A stretch of DNA of 48,004 bases from positions 1 through 48,004 of the forward strand of contig JACKMC010000019.1 in NCBI GenBank assembly GCA_024235595.1, in the 5' to 3' direction. Shown piece by piece: positions 7,516 through 15,837 of the stretch. This DNA is from Zoogloeaceae bacterium (GTDB lineage Bacteria; Pseudomonadota; Gammaproteobacteria; Burkholderiales; Rhodocyclaceae). The position numbers and the translations under genes are program-made. Each line of letters starts with the position of its first letter. Position 1 is the first letter of the stretch. Below the pieces are notes generated by a model. The model did not search any database. It was not told the origin of the DNA and saw only the letters and a program-made list of their open reading frames with translations.

Positions 7516-8877
7516 ATGTCGGCTGCGCCGGAGAAAGTTGGCAAGTACAGGATCATTCGCGAGGTAGGGCGAGGCGCGACCGCGACCGTATATCTGGCGG
7601 AGAGTCCGCTCTACCCCGATCCGCTGGCGGTCAAGTACATCCGCTTCGACGACAAGGCCAGGGACGAGGCCAAGTGGAATCGCCGCCTGCTCAAGCTGCT
7701 AAAGGCCGAGCAGGCCGTCGCGCAGCGCCTCAATCACCCCAACATCATAAAGATCTTCGAGGCGGTGGTAACCAGCAAGGAAGCCTACGTGGTCATGGAG
7801 TACTTCCCGGGCGACACCCTCGAGCGGCACTGCAATTTCGAACGCCTGCTGCCGATCCATCGCACCATCGGCATCATCTTCAAGTGCTGCATGGCCCTCG
7901 ACTACGCCTACCGTCAGGGGATCGTGCACCGCGACATCAAGCCGGCCAACATCCTCGTCGATGACAAGGACAACGTAAAGATCACCGATTTCGGGCTGGC
8001 CCTGAACATCAACAAGCAGAGCCATTCCGACTCCACCTTCATCATGGGCGTGGGGTCGCCGGCCTACATGTCGCCCGAGCAGATCAAGAACTATCCGCTC
8101 AATCAGAAGACCGATCTGTATTCGCTCGGCGTGGTTCTGTTCCACCTGCTCGCCGGACGCCTGCCGTTCCGTGCCCGCAATGCGGCGCAACTGATCTACA
8201 AGATCATCAATGCCGATCCGCCCTCGGTCAGCCAGCTCAATCCGGATGTCCCCGAGCAGATGAACAACCTGATCCGCAAGGCGCTCGAGAAGGACCTCTA
8301 CTCCCGCTACAAGAACGGTGCGGAGTTCGCCAAGGACTTGTCGGCGGTGCGCTACAAGATCGTGGACGACAAGTATCTGCCGCCCGACACCAGCCGCTTC
8401 TCGGTGCTGCGCAAGCAGGCGTTCTTCACCGAGTTCGACGACCTGGATATCTGGGAGGTGCTGCGCATGTCGGCGTGGCGCAGGGTCGAGGCCAAGGTCA
8501 CGGTGGTCCGCGAGGGCGACAGCGACCAGCGTTTCGGGATGGTGATCGAGGGCAAGGTCGAAGCTTCGGTCGGCGGGCGCAAGATCGCCGAGCTGGGCGA
8601 GGGAGAAGTGTTCGGGGAGCTTGCCTACCTGGACAGCCTCGAGCACAAGCACATGGTGACGATCGTCACCCTCGAACCGACCAGCTACATCGAGTTCAAT
8701 CCGGCCGCGCTGGCGCTCGCCACCGAAGAGTGCCTGGCGCTGCTGCGCAAGGCGCTGACCACGCTGGTGGCGCGGCGGCTGGGCGAAGCCAGCCGCCAGC
8801 TCTCTTCAACCGGCGCCGTCGCAACCAAGGGCAGCGGTTTTGCCGCCGGCTTCGAGATGCAACTGGTCGACGACTGA
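7516..8877 (+). CDS. Ser/Thr protein kinase fused to a cyclic-nucleotide-binding-like domain
   Basis: The 453-residue protein starts with a complete Hanks-type kinase domain (about 11-270): Gly-rich loop G18-R-G-A-T-A-T-V, ATP lysine K40, catalytic HRDIKPAN at 138-145, DFG at 158-160, and activation segment ending SPE. It is an RD kinase. The C-terminal part (about 300-430) has the fold pattern of a cNMP-binding domain, with 'GMVIEGKVEAS' and the phosphate-cassette start F366-G-E. The arginine that normally binds cyclic phosphate is replaced around 'LEHKHMVTI'. There is no transmembrane segment, so it is probably cytosolic. Substrate and ligand are unknown. AAGGA lies 5 nt before the ATG. It diverges from grpE and converges on trxC. 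Confidence 0.93.
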   Translation: MSAAPEKVGKYRIIREVGRGATATVYLAESPLYPDPLAVKYIRFDDKARDEAKWNRRLLKLLKAEQAVAQRLNHPNIIKIFEAVVTSKEAYVVMEYFPGDTLERHCNFERLLPIHRTIGIIFKCCMALDYAYRQGIVHRDIKPANILVDDKDNVKITDFGLALNINKQSHSDSTFIMGVGSPAYMSPEQIKNYPLNQKTDLYSLGVVLFHLLAGRLPFRARNAAQLIYKIINADPPSVSQLNPDVPEQMNNLIRKALEKDLYSRYKNGAEFAKDLSAVRYKIVDDKYLPPDTSRFSVLRKQAFFTEFDDLDIWEVLRMSAWRRVEAKVTVVREGDSDQRFGMVIEGKVEASVGGRKIAELGEGEVFGELAYLDSLEHKHMVTIVTLEPTSYIEFNPAALALATEECLALLRKALTTLVARRLGEASRQLSSTGAVATKGSGFAAGFEMQLVDD

Positions 8878-8890
8878 GCAGCGCACGACT

Positions 8891-9325
8891 TCAGAGTTTC
8901 GAGCGTGTCCAGTCGATCAGTGCGGCGGTGTTGATGGCGCCGGAGTGGCGTGCGAGCTCGCGCCCGTCCCTGAACAGGATCAGAGTCGGGATGCTGCGGA
9001 TCGCAAAGCGTGCCGCCAGCGCCTGCTCCGCTTCGGTATCGACCTTCGCCAGCCGGACCTGCGGCTCGAGCCTGGCGGCGGCCGCTTCGAATGCCGGGGC
9101 CATGGTCCGGCACGGGCCGCACCACGGCGCCCAGAAGTCCACCAGCACCGGCAGTGTCGCGCGCTCCACATGGGCCGCGAAACTCGCTTGCCCGAGCTCG
9201 ACGGGGTGTGCGGCGAACAGAGGTTTCTTGCAGCGGCCACAGTTGCCGCCCTCCGCGAGGCGCGACTCCGGGAGCCGGTTCAGGCCGTGGCAGTGCGGAC
9301 AGGCCACCAGGATGGACGAGGACAT
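8891..9325 (-). CDS. trxC: Thioredoxin TrxC (thioredoxin 2)
   Basis: The 144-residue protein has the TrxC layout: an N-terminal zinc ribbon with two CxxC pairs (C9/C12 and C29/C32), then a thioredoxin fold with the active site W68-C-G-P-C72 and the cis-proline region 'RSIPTLILF'. It reduces protein disulfides in the cytoplasm and resists oxidative stress in better-studied relatives. A GGAGA ribosome site precedes the ATG. Its stop is 13 nt from the stop of the convergent kinase gene. The upstream region carries a sigma-32-like promoter. Confidence 0.95.
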   Translation of the reverse strand: MSSSILVACPHCHGLNRLPESRLAEGGNCGRCKKPLFAAHPVELGQASFAAHVERATLPVLVDFWAPWCGPCRTMAPAFEAAAARLEPQVRLAKVDTEAEQALAARFAIRSIPTLILFRDGRELARHSGAINTAALIDWTRSKL

Positions 9326-9356
9326 GAGCTTCTCCGTATAAGCGATTGCTCATAGA

Positions 9357-9382
9357 GTATGGGCGATCGGCACCGCTTCAAG
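9357..9382 (-). promoter_or_regulatory. Possible sigma-32-type promoter of trxC
   Basis: On the minus strand CTTGAAG (9382-9376) is followed after 11 nt by GCCCATAC (9364-9357). This resembles RpoH promoters (CTTGAAA ... CCCCATNT) with two mismatches and a spacer at the short end. It lies about 32 nt upstream of the trxC start. Confidence 0.45.
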
Positions 9383-9470
9383 TGACGCTTATCGCAAGAG
9401 CCTAAAGTTTCAGCGCGGCGCGCCGAAAGAACTCCTGTGTTATCCGCATGGATGCATCGGGAGTGATGAT

Positions 9471-10010
9471 GTGAGTCAAAGCAGCGTTTATGGAATCAGC
9501 AGGGTCGATAACGAAGCGAGCCGTACCCACGGGTGGCTGGTGACCATCCAGCGCCGCGGGGTGATCTATCGCAAGCATTTCAGCGACGGGATCCACGGTG
9601 GCAAGCGAAACGCCTTCAAGGCCGCCCGCAGCTACCGTGACGAGGTCGTGGCCAAGCATCCGCCACTTTCGATGCAGGAGTACTCGAGCATCGTCAAGCG
9701 GAACAACCGCTCCGGCGTGGTCGGGGTGTGCAGATACTGCGCCTCAGAGACCCGCGATCTCCCCGAGGAGAAGCAGCGCTGGTTCTGGGTTGCCTCATGG
9801 CCCCTGCCTGACGGTCGTCGCAAGCGGGTCAAGTATTCGGTCGGCAAGTACGGCGAAGAGGGGGCCTTCGAGCTTGCCCTCAAGGCGAGGACCGAAGCGC
9901 TCGACAAGCTCAACGGCGCCTTCGACCCCGGCGCCCAGCGCCGCCGACCGAAGCGCAGGGCCACGGCCCGCTCGGACGAACACGCCCAAGCCCGGCGGCA
10001 TCCAGGCTAG
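9471..10010 (+). CDS. Tandem AP2-like DNA-binding domain protein
   Basis: The 179-residue product has two AP2/ERF-like segments. The first is at about 6-60 ('YGISRVDN...GWLVTIQRRG...KHFSDGIHGGKRNAFKAA'). The second is at about 80-148 ('SGVVGVCRYC...WFWVASWPLPDGRRKR...YSVGKYGEEGAFELALKAR'). A basic tail of about 30 residues follows. In bacteria this domain often accompanies HNH homing endonucleases, but no HNH motif is visible here. A DNA-binding role, perhaps transcriptional or nucleoid-related, is inferred. The GTG start is supported by GGGAG 7 nt upstream. It diverges from trxC, and its stop codon shares a CTAG with the stop of the convergent holin-like gene. Confidence 0.8.
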   Translation: MSQSSVYGISRVDNEASRTHGWLVTIQRRGVIYRKHFSDGIHGGKRNAFKAARSYRDEVVAKHPPLSMQEYSSIVKRNNRSGVVGVCRYCASETRDLPEEKQRWFWVASWPLPDGRRKRVKYSVGKYGEEGAFELALKARTEALDKLNGAFDPGAQRRRPKRRATARSDEHAQARRHPG

Positions 10011-10378
10011 CGTCCGCCCGCATTGGCGCGACCGGGCGCCGAATCTGCCAGCGCCAGGTTGACCAGCCAGGTGAGCAGGCTGTATACGATCGCCCCCCAG
10101 AACGCGGGCCAGAATCCGGGTACGTGAAAGCCGCCCACGACATTGCCCACCATCCAGAACAGCAGCGCATTGATGACCAGCGTGAACAGGCCGAGCGTGA
10201 GCAGCGTGATCGGCAGCGTCACCAGGATCAGCAGTGGCCTGATCAGCGCATTGACGAGCCCGAGCAGCAGGGCGCTGACAAGCGCAGCGGAATAGCTGTC
10301 GACCCGGATGCTGGCAAGCAGCTCGGGCAGCAGCATCAGGGCAAGCGCATTGAGCGCCCAACGGATGAGCAGCTTCAT
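10007..10378 (-). CDS. Phage holin family / YvlD-like small membrane protein
   Basis: The 123-residue protein has four hydrophobic segments (about 5-23, 28-47, 52-75 and 88-112) and matches the pattern of the phage holin family 4 (superfamily IV) membrane proteins that are common in chromosomes without any phage context ('LILVTLPITLLTLGLFTLVINALLFW'). Function is unknown. Its ATG overlaps the stop of hemH by 4 nt (ATGA), so it is probably translationally coupled to hemH. The reading frame stays open far upstream inside hemH in another frame, and that extension is rejected. Confidence 0.85.
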   Translation of the reverse strand: MKLLIRWALNALALMLLPELLASIRVDSYSAALVSALLLGLVNALIRPLLILVTLPITLLTLGLFTLVINALLFWMVGNVVGGFHVPGFWPAFWGAIVYSLLTWLVNLALADSAPGRANAGGR

Positions 10379-11484
10379 CGTGGTTCTCCTTCCGTGGCGC
10401 CGAGCGCCCGCGCCCGCGCGGCGCGCTGCTGTCGCAGTTCGACGCTCTCGGCCGGCAGCGCCAGCCAGTTGCCGAGGTGTTCGGTGCAGATCCGTGCCAG
10501 TGCCCTTATCCAGTCGTCCCGCTCGTTGAGGCAGGGAATGAAATGGAAGCGCTTGCCGCCGTGCTGCAGGAACGCCGCGCGGCACTCCATGGCGATCTCC
10601 TCGAGCGTCTCGAGGCAGTCGGCAACGAAGCCGGGGCAGATCACGTCGACCGCGCCCACGCCCTGGTCGGCCATCGCCTCGAGACTGGGCTGGGTATAGG
10701 GCTGCAGCCATTCGGCCCGGCCGAAGCGCGACTGGAAGGTCACCAGGTAGCGGTCCTTGGGCAGGCCAAGCGCTTCGGCCAGCAGCCGGCCGGTCTTCTG
10801 GCATTCGCAGTGGTAGGGGTCGCCCTTGTCGAGCGAGAATCGCGGCACGCCATGAAAGCTCATCACCAGCTTTTCGGGCTCGCCGTTGCGCGCCCAGTGT
10901 TCGCGTACCGATGCGGCCAGCGCCGAGATATATCCGGGGTCGCCCGCGAAGTCCCTCACGTAGCGGATTTCTGGCAGGTTGCGCCACTCGAGCATGCAGC
11001 GCGCGACCTCGTCCATGACGCTCGCGGTCGTGCTCGCAGCGTATTGCGGGTAGGCGGGTACGACGAGGATCCTGGTGCAGCCTGCGGCGCGCATGCGCTC
11101 CAGCGTGGCCGGAATCGACGGTTCGCCGTAGCGCATCGCGAACTCGACCATCAATGCATCGTGCCCCTGGCTGCCGAGATAGCCCTTGAGGAGCTTTGCC
11201 TGGCGCTCGGTATGGAACTTGAGCGGCGAGCCTTCGTCGGTCCACACCGTCGCGTACTTCTCCGCCGACTTTCGCGGCCTGGTGGTGAGGATGATCCCGT
11301 TGAGGATCAGCCACCAGACGGGGCGCGGGATCTCCACCACCCTGGGGTCTGACAGAAACTGTCGCAGGTAGGGCCGCAGCGCGGCAGCGGTGGGTGCCTC
11401 GGGCGTGCCCAGGTTCACCAGCAGCACGCCGGTACGCGTTGCCCGGTCGTGCGAGTGGGCAGGTTCGGTCCGAAAACGGGCCAT
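10375..11484 (-). CDS. hemH: Ferrochelatase
   Basis: HemH inserts Fe2+ into protoporphyrin IX, the last step of heme synthesis. The 369-residue protein shows the family landmarks 'GVLLVNLGTPEAPT', 'RYGEPSIPATL', the catalytic-His segment 'VMSFHGVPRFSLDKGDPYHCECQKT', 'TFQSRFGRAEWLQPYT' and 'CPGFVADCLETLEEI'. The length is normal for a betaproteobacterial enzyme. It follows hrcA by 26 nt and overlaps the holin-like gene by 4 nt, so hrcA-hemH-holin is a likely operon. Confidence 0.97.
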   Translation of the reverse strand: MARFRTEPAHSHDRATRTGVLLVNLGTPEAPTAAALRPYLRQFLSDPRVVEIPRPVWWLILNGIILTTRPRKSAEKYATVWTDEGSPLKFHTERQAKLLKGYLGSQGHDALMVEFAMRYGEPSIPATLERMRAAGCTRILVVPAYPQYAASTTASVMDEVARCMLEWRNLPEIRYVRDFAGDPGYISALAASVREHWARNGEPEKLVMSFHGVPRFSLDKGDPYHCECQKTGRLLAEALGLPKDRYLVTFQSRFGRAEWLQPYTQPSLEAMADQGVGAVDVICPGFVADCLETLEEIAMECRAAFLQHGGKRFHFIPCLNERDDWIRALARICTEHLGNWLALPAESVELRQQRAARARALGATEGEPR

Positions 11485-11510
11485 TGCAATTCCTGTCGTG
11501 GGTGTCGGGG

Positions 11511-12539
11511 TCAGTTGTTGGAGGAGAGCGCGCTCGAGAGCAGGCGGGCGGTGATGTCGACGATCGGAATGACCCGCTCATACGCCATCCTGGTCGGGCC
11601 GATGACGCCCAAGGATCCGACCACCTTGCCATCCACTTCGTAGGAGGCGGTGACGACGCTGCAGCCATCGAGCGGTTCGAGACCGGATTCGCCACCGATG
11701 AAGATCTGTACGCCGTCGGCGCGATGCGACAGGTCGAGCAGCTGCATCAGGTTGGTTTTCTGGTCGAAGAGCTTGAACAGGTCCCGCAGGCGCACCATGT
11801 TGCTGGACAGGTCTTCGACGTCGAGCAGCTTGTTCTCGCCCGAAAGCACGTAGCTGCTGCCGCTATCCTCGAACGCCTCGTTGCCGGCCTCGACCGCGGC
11901 CGACATCAGCTCGGTCATGTCGTTTCGCAGTTGCTTGAGCTCGTTCTGCAGGCGAGCCCTGATCTGGCGGAAATCCTGGCCCGCGAAATGCTGGTTGAGA
12001 TAGCTGCCGGCGGCGGCGAGCTCGGCGGCGCTGTAGCCGCGCTTGGTGGTGAGGATGCGGTTCTGGACATCGCCCGCGGTGGTCACGATGATCAGCAGGA
12101 TGCGGGTCTCCGAGAGGCTGATGAATTCGATCTGGCGAATCCGCACCGTATCCTTGTCGGGGGTCACCACCAGGCCCGCGAACTGCGTGAGCTGGGAGAG
12201 CAGGTTCGATGCAGCGCTGATTACCCGCCGTGGCTGGTCCGGCTGCAACTGCCCGGCAAGCTCGCGCACGCGCGTGTCCTCGATCGGCCTCACCGTCAGC
12301 AGGCTGTCCACGAATACGCGGTAGCCCTGCGCCGTCGGTACGCGCCCCGCGGAGGTGTGGGGGCTGGTCACGAAGCCCATCTCCTCGAGATCGGACATCA
12401 CGTTGCGGATCGTCGCCGGAGAAAGCTCGAGCCCCGATACCCGTGACAGCGCGCGCGATCCGACCGGCTGGCCGTCCGCGATGTGGCGTTCGATCAGCGT
12501 CTTGAGCAGTATTTGGGAACGAGTGTCGAGGACTGGCAT
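11511..12539 (-). CDS. hrcA: Heat-inducible transcription repressor HrcA
   Basis: HrcA represses class I heat-shock genes at CIRCE inverted repeats and depends on GroEL for activity. The 342-residue protein has an N-terminal winged helix ('SPATIRNVMSDLEEMGFVTSPHTSAGR'), the central GAF-like region and the C-terminal region 'LGVIGPTRMAYERVIPIVD'. The ATG at 12539 gives MPVLDTRSQILLKTLIERH, matching family N-termini; an earlier in-frame start at 12566 adds nine unsupported residues. No CIRCE element is visible in this window, so its targets (usually groESL) are presumably elsewhere. Confidence 0.97.
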   Translation of the reverse strand: MPVLDTRSQILLKTLIERHIADGQPVGSRALSRVSGLELSPATIRNVMSDLEEMGFVTSPHTSAGRVPTAQGYRVFVDSLLTVRPIEDTRVRELAGQLQPDQPRRVISAASNLLSQLTQFAGLVVTPDKDTVRIRQIEFISLSETRILLIIVTTAGDVQNRILTTKRGYSAAELAAAGSYLNQHFAGQDFRQIRARLQNELKQLRNDMTELMSAAVEAGNEAFEDSGSSYVLSGENKLLDVEDLSSNMVRLRDLFKLFDQKTNLMQLLDLSHRADGVQIFIGGESGLEPLDGCSVVTASYEVDGKVVGSLGVIGPTRMAYERVIPIVDITARLLSSALSSNN

Positions 12540-12650
12540 GGCCTGGGTGTCGAGTTGATGGCCCAATTCTAGGAAAGCGGCCGACGGAGGGGAAGCGCGT
12601 CACGCAAGGATGCGGGAATCGAGGTCCGCGGATGTGGTTTAATTCCGTCC

Positions 12651-13535
12651 ATGGAGCGCTCTTTCAATACCATTGCATTGATCGGAAAATATCAGAGTCC
12701 TGATGTTACCCAGTCGGTCGTCCGTCTCGCGGAGTTCCTGCGAGCCCGCTCGCTGACTGTATTGATCGAACAGGGTACAGCGAGTTCCACCGGCCTGGGT
12801 GTGACTTACCCGGTGGCGTCCTACGATGAGATCGGCGAAAAGGCCGAGCTCGCGGTGGTGCTCGGCGGTGACGGGACGATGCTCAATTCCAGCCGCCGGC
12901 TGGCCGAGTATTCGGTACCCCTGGTGGGCGTCAACCAGGGCCGGCTGGGATTTCTCACCGACGTGGCGCGCGACGACGTGCTGCTGAGGATAGGCGAGAT
13001 CCTCGATGGCCGCTTTACCCGCGAGGATCGCGCCCTGCTCGAAGCCGAAGTGCTTCGCGGTGGTCGCCGGGTGTTTCACACTGTCGCCTTCAATGACGTG
13101 GTCGTCAATAAGGGCGAGCTTGGCCGGATGATCGAGTTCGACGTGCTCATCGATGGCGAATTCGTCTATACCCAGCGTTCGGACGGGATCATCGTCTCCT
13201 CGCCGACCGGTTCGACCGCCTACGCGCTTTCCGCGAACGGCCCCATTCTTCACCCGCGCGTGGCTGGCATCGCGCTGGTGCCGCTTTGCCCGCATGCGCT
13301 CACCGCGCGGCCGATCACCTTGCCCAACGAGTGTGCGATCGAGATCGTCGTCGGCCCGCCGCACGACGCACGGGTACACTTCGACGGGCAGACGCGCTTC
13401 GATGCCCGGGGCGGGGATCGGGTCCGCGTCGCGCGCTCGCCGCACACCGTCACGCTCCTGCATCCCGAGGGGTACAGTTATTTCGACATGCTGCGCGAAA
13501 AGCTTCACTGGAGCTCTTCGCCGCGCCCATTCTGA
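12651..13535 (+). CDS. nadK: NAD kinase
   Basis: NadK phosphorylates NAD to NADP in the cytoplasm. The 294-residue protein has the GGDGT motif at 72-76 and the 'AFNDVVVNKG' and 'SDGIIVSSPTGSTAYALSANGPI' signatures. The length is normal. It diverges from hrcA with 111 nt between the starts, and is followed after 13 nt by recN, the usual nadK-recN order in proteobacteria. Confidence 0.97.
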   Translation: MERSFNTIALIGKYQSPDVTQSVVRLAEFLRARSLTVLIEQGTASSTGLGVTYPVASYDEIGEKAELAVVLGGDGTMLNSSRRLAEYSVPLVGVNQGRLGFLTDVARDDVLLRIGEILDGRFTREDRALLEAEVLRGGRRVFHTVAFNDVVVNKGELGRMIEFDVLIDGEFVYTQRSDGIIVSSPTGSTAYALSANGPILHPRVAGIALVPLCPHALTARPITLPNECAIEIVVGPPHDARVHFDGQTRFDARGGDRVRVARSPHTVTLLHPEGYSYFDMLREKLHWSSSPRPF

Positions 13536-13548
13536 GCGCCCGCCAACC

Positions 13549-15219
13549 ATGCTGCGTCGTCTTCAAATCCGTGATTTCGTGATCGTGGACCGTCTCGAAC
13601 TCGAGTTCGGTGGCGCTTTTGGCGCGCTTACCGGCGAAACCGGCGCCGGCAAATCCATCCTCCTGGACGCCCTGGGTCTCGCCATGGGCGCCAGAGGCGA
13701 GCCTGGCGTGGTTCGCCCCGGCCGCGAACGCGCCGAGATCGTCGCCGAATTCGATCTTCCCGACACGGGTGGCCTGGCGGACTGGCTCGCCGCCAACGAA
13801 ATCTCGACCGAAGACGATTGCGTGCTGTTGCGCAGGGTGGTGGATGCCGGCGGCCGCTCCCGTGCATGGCTGAACGGCACCGCGGTGACGCTCGGTCAAA
13901 TGCGCGAGGCCGCGGACTGGCTGGCGGATATCCACGGCCAGCACGCCCACCACGCCCTCCTTCGTGGCGACGCCCAGCGCAGCCTGCTCGATGCCCATGG
14001 CGGGCTCGAGGCGCTTGCGGACAAGGTCGCGGCGCGGTGGCGCGAGTGGCAGGCCGCGCGCAGCGCCCGCATTGCCGCGGCGACGAATGCCGAAGGCCTG
14101 GCGCGCGAGCGCGAGATGCTGGCGTGGCAACTGCACGAGCTGCGCGAACTGGCCTACGCGGCCGACGAGTGGGCCGAACTCAACCACGAGCAGGCGCGCC
14201 TTGCCCACGCCGCGAGCCTCATCGAGGGCGCGCAAAACGCGGTCGCCACGCTGCTCGATTCGGACATGGCCATCGGCCCGGAGCTCGACCGCCTGGCGGC
14301 ACGCATCGCCTCGATGGCAGGCTTCGATGACGCACTGGCACCGGTGGCCGAGCTGCTGGGCTCGGCCGCCATCCAGGTCGACGAGGCCGGGCATGCGCTG
14401 AGGCGTTATCGCGAGAGGCTCGAGATCGACCCGGGGCGGCTCGATGAACTGGATCGGCGGATCGGCGCAATCTCCGATATCGCGCGCAAGTATCGACTCG
14501 AGCCGGAGGAATTGCCGGCGCTGCTCGCCCACACCGAGCACCGTCTTGCCGAAATGGATGAGGTGAGCGATCCGGCCCAGCTCGTGGAGCGCGAGCGTCT
14601 CGCCGAGGAGGCCTATGTGGCGCTTGGCCGTGAATTGTCGGCAGGTCGGGCGGCCGCCGCTGCGGCGCTGTCCGAAGCGGTGACCGAATCCATGCAACTG
14701 CTCGCCATGGGCGGCGGCGCGTTCAGTGTCGCGCTGGTGCCGCTCGATGAGGGCGCGGCCGGCGGACTCGAGCGCATCGAGTTTCAGGTTTCCACCAATG
14801 CCAGCCAGCCGCTCAGGGCGCTCGCCAAGGTAGCGTCCGGCGGCGAACTGTCGCGCATCGGGCTGGCGATCCAGGTGATCGCCAGCCGCAGCTCGACGAC
14901 TCCGACGCTGATCTTCGACGAGGTCGATGTCGGCATTGGCGGGAGGGTGGCGGAAATCGTCGGCCAGATGCTGCGCCGCCTGGGCGATGAACGCCAGGTG
15001 CTGTGCGTCACCCACCTCCCGCAGGTTGCGGCCCAGGCACGCTGGCAGTGGAACATCGCCAAGGAGGAGCAGGGCGGTGACACCCTGAGCAGGGTGATGG
15101 TGCTCGATGAGCGGGGACGCATCGATGAAATCGCGCGCATGCTCGGTGGCGTCACGATCACCGATACCACCCGCCGCCACGCTGCCGAGATGCTGGGCAT
15201 CGCCGATCAAGCCGCCTGA
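13549..15219 (+). CDS. recN: DNA repair protein RecN
   Basis: RecN is an SMC-like ATPase that helps recombinational repair of double-strand breaks. The 556-residue protein has Walker A G29-ETGAGK-S36, a central region of about 200 residues with coiled-coil character, the ABC signature 'SGGELSRIGLAIQVI', Walker B with 'TLIFDEVDVGIGG', and 'VLCVTHLPQVAAQA'. The ATG at 13549 gives MLRRLQIRDFVIVDRLEL, the family N-terminus; the frame is open further upstream inside nadK but that part is not RecN. Confidence 0.97.
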   Translation: MLRRLQIRDFVIVDRLELEFGGAFGALTGETGAGKSILLDALGLAMGARGEPGVVRPGRERAEIVAEFDLPDTGGLADWLAANEISTEDDCVLLRRVVDAGGRSRAWLNGTAVTLGQMREAADWLADIHGQHAHHALLRGDAQRSLLDAHGGLEALADKVAARWREWQAARSARIAAATNAEGLAREREMLAWQLHELRELAYAADEWAELNHEQARLAHAASLIEGAQNAVATLLDSDMAIGPELDRLAARIASMAGFDDALAPVAELLGSAAIQVDEAGHALRRYRERLEIDPGRLDELDRRIGAISDIARKYRLEPEELPALLAHTEHRLAEMDEVSDPAQLVERERLAEEAYVALGRELSAGRAAAAAALSEAVTESMQLLAMGGGAFSVALVPLDEGAAGGLERIEFQVSTNASQPLRALAKVASGGELSRIGLAIQVIASRSSTTPTLIFDEVDVGIGGRVAEIVGQMLRRLGDERQVLCVTHLPQVAAQARWQWNIAKEEQGGDTLSRVMVLDERGRIDEIARMLGGVTITDTTRRHAAEMLGIADQAA

Positions 15220-15243
15220 GCGGCTCCGCCAGCGTGGGGCGGC

Positions 15244-15678
15244 TCAGCTCCCCTTCTTGTGCGGGCAGTCGTCCTTGATGCAGTCGGCGTAGAGGTAGAG
15301 CGCGTGATCCTTCACCTGGAAGCCGCGCTCCGCAGCCACCGCAAGCTGGCGGGCTTCGATCTGCGGATCGTAGAATTCCTCGACCTTGCCGCACTGCAGG
15401 CACACCAGGTGGTCGTGATGCTGGCCCTCGTTGAGCTCGAAGACCGCCTTGCCCGATTCGAAGTAGTGGCGCTCGAGCAGCCCCGCCTGTTCGAACTGGG
15501 TGAGGACCCGATAGACGGTGGCGAGGCCGATATCCATTTCTTCATTGATCAGCAATCGGTATACGTCCTCGGCCGTCAGGTGCCGTTCGTCGGCATGCTG
15601 GAACAGATCGAGGATCTTCAGCCTCGGCAGGGTTGCCTTGAGGCCGATGCTTTTCAGGTTCTGGGAGTTGGAGGGCAT
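15244..15678 (-). CDS. fur: Ferric uptake regulator Fur
   Basis: Fur represses iron-uptake genes when loaded with Fe2+. The 144-residue product has the N-terminal winged helix ('ATLPRLKILDLFQ', 'IGLATVYRVLTQFEQAGLL') and the C-terminal metal-binding domain with 'HHDHLVCLQCG' and the second cysteine pair 'CIKDDCPHKK' near the end. The ATG at 15678 gives MPSNSQNLKSIGLKATLPR, typical for Rhodocyclales; a GTG nine nt upstream is possible. It converges on recN and diverges from bamE, an arrangement common in proteobacteria. Confidence 0.96.
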   Translation of the reverse strand: MPSNSQNLKSIGLKATLPRLKILDLFQHADERHLTAEDVYRLLINEEMDIGLATVYRVLTQFEQAGLLERHYFESGKAVFELNEGQHHDHLVCLQCGKVEEFYDPQIEARQLAVAAERGFQVKDHALYLYADCIKDDCPHKKGS

Positions 15679-15837
15679 GAATGGCACCGGGTAGTCTGAT
15701 TCGGCCGTCCTTGAGGCATCGGGCTGCGCCCTTTGCGGCTGTGCCGGGCTTTTGACGGTCTCTATGATATATTTTTTGCCCCTGTCTGAGAATGTTCGTC
15801 ACCGGCGCCGTCCGTTGATATAGGAAAATCCCATCCC

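Noticed and set aside
10379..11695. Upstream extension of the holin-like frame to 562 codons
   Set aside because: The extra part lies inside hemH and hrcA in another frame and has shadow-type composition. The ATG at 10378 with ATGA overlap gives a normal family member.
3395..12650. CIRCE operator for HrcA
   Set aside because: I looked through the upstream regions of grpE, dnaJ, trxC and hrcA and saw no TTAGCACTC...GAGTGCTAA repeat.
15679..15837. Fur box or strong promoter in the fur-bamE intergenic region
   Set aside because: There is AT-rich DNA around 15762-15778 (TATGATATATTTTTT), but no match to the 19-bp Fur box and no -35/-10 pair with good spacing on either strand.
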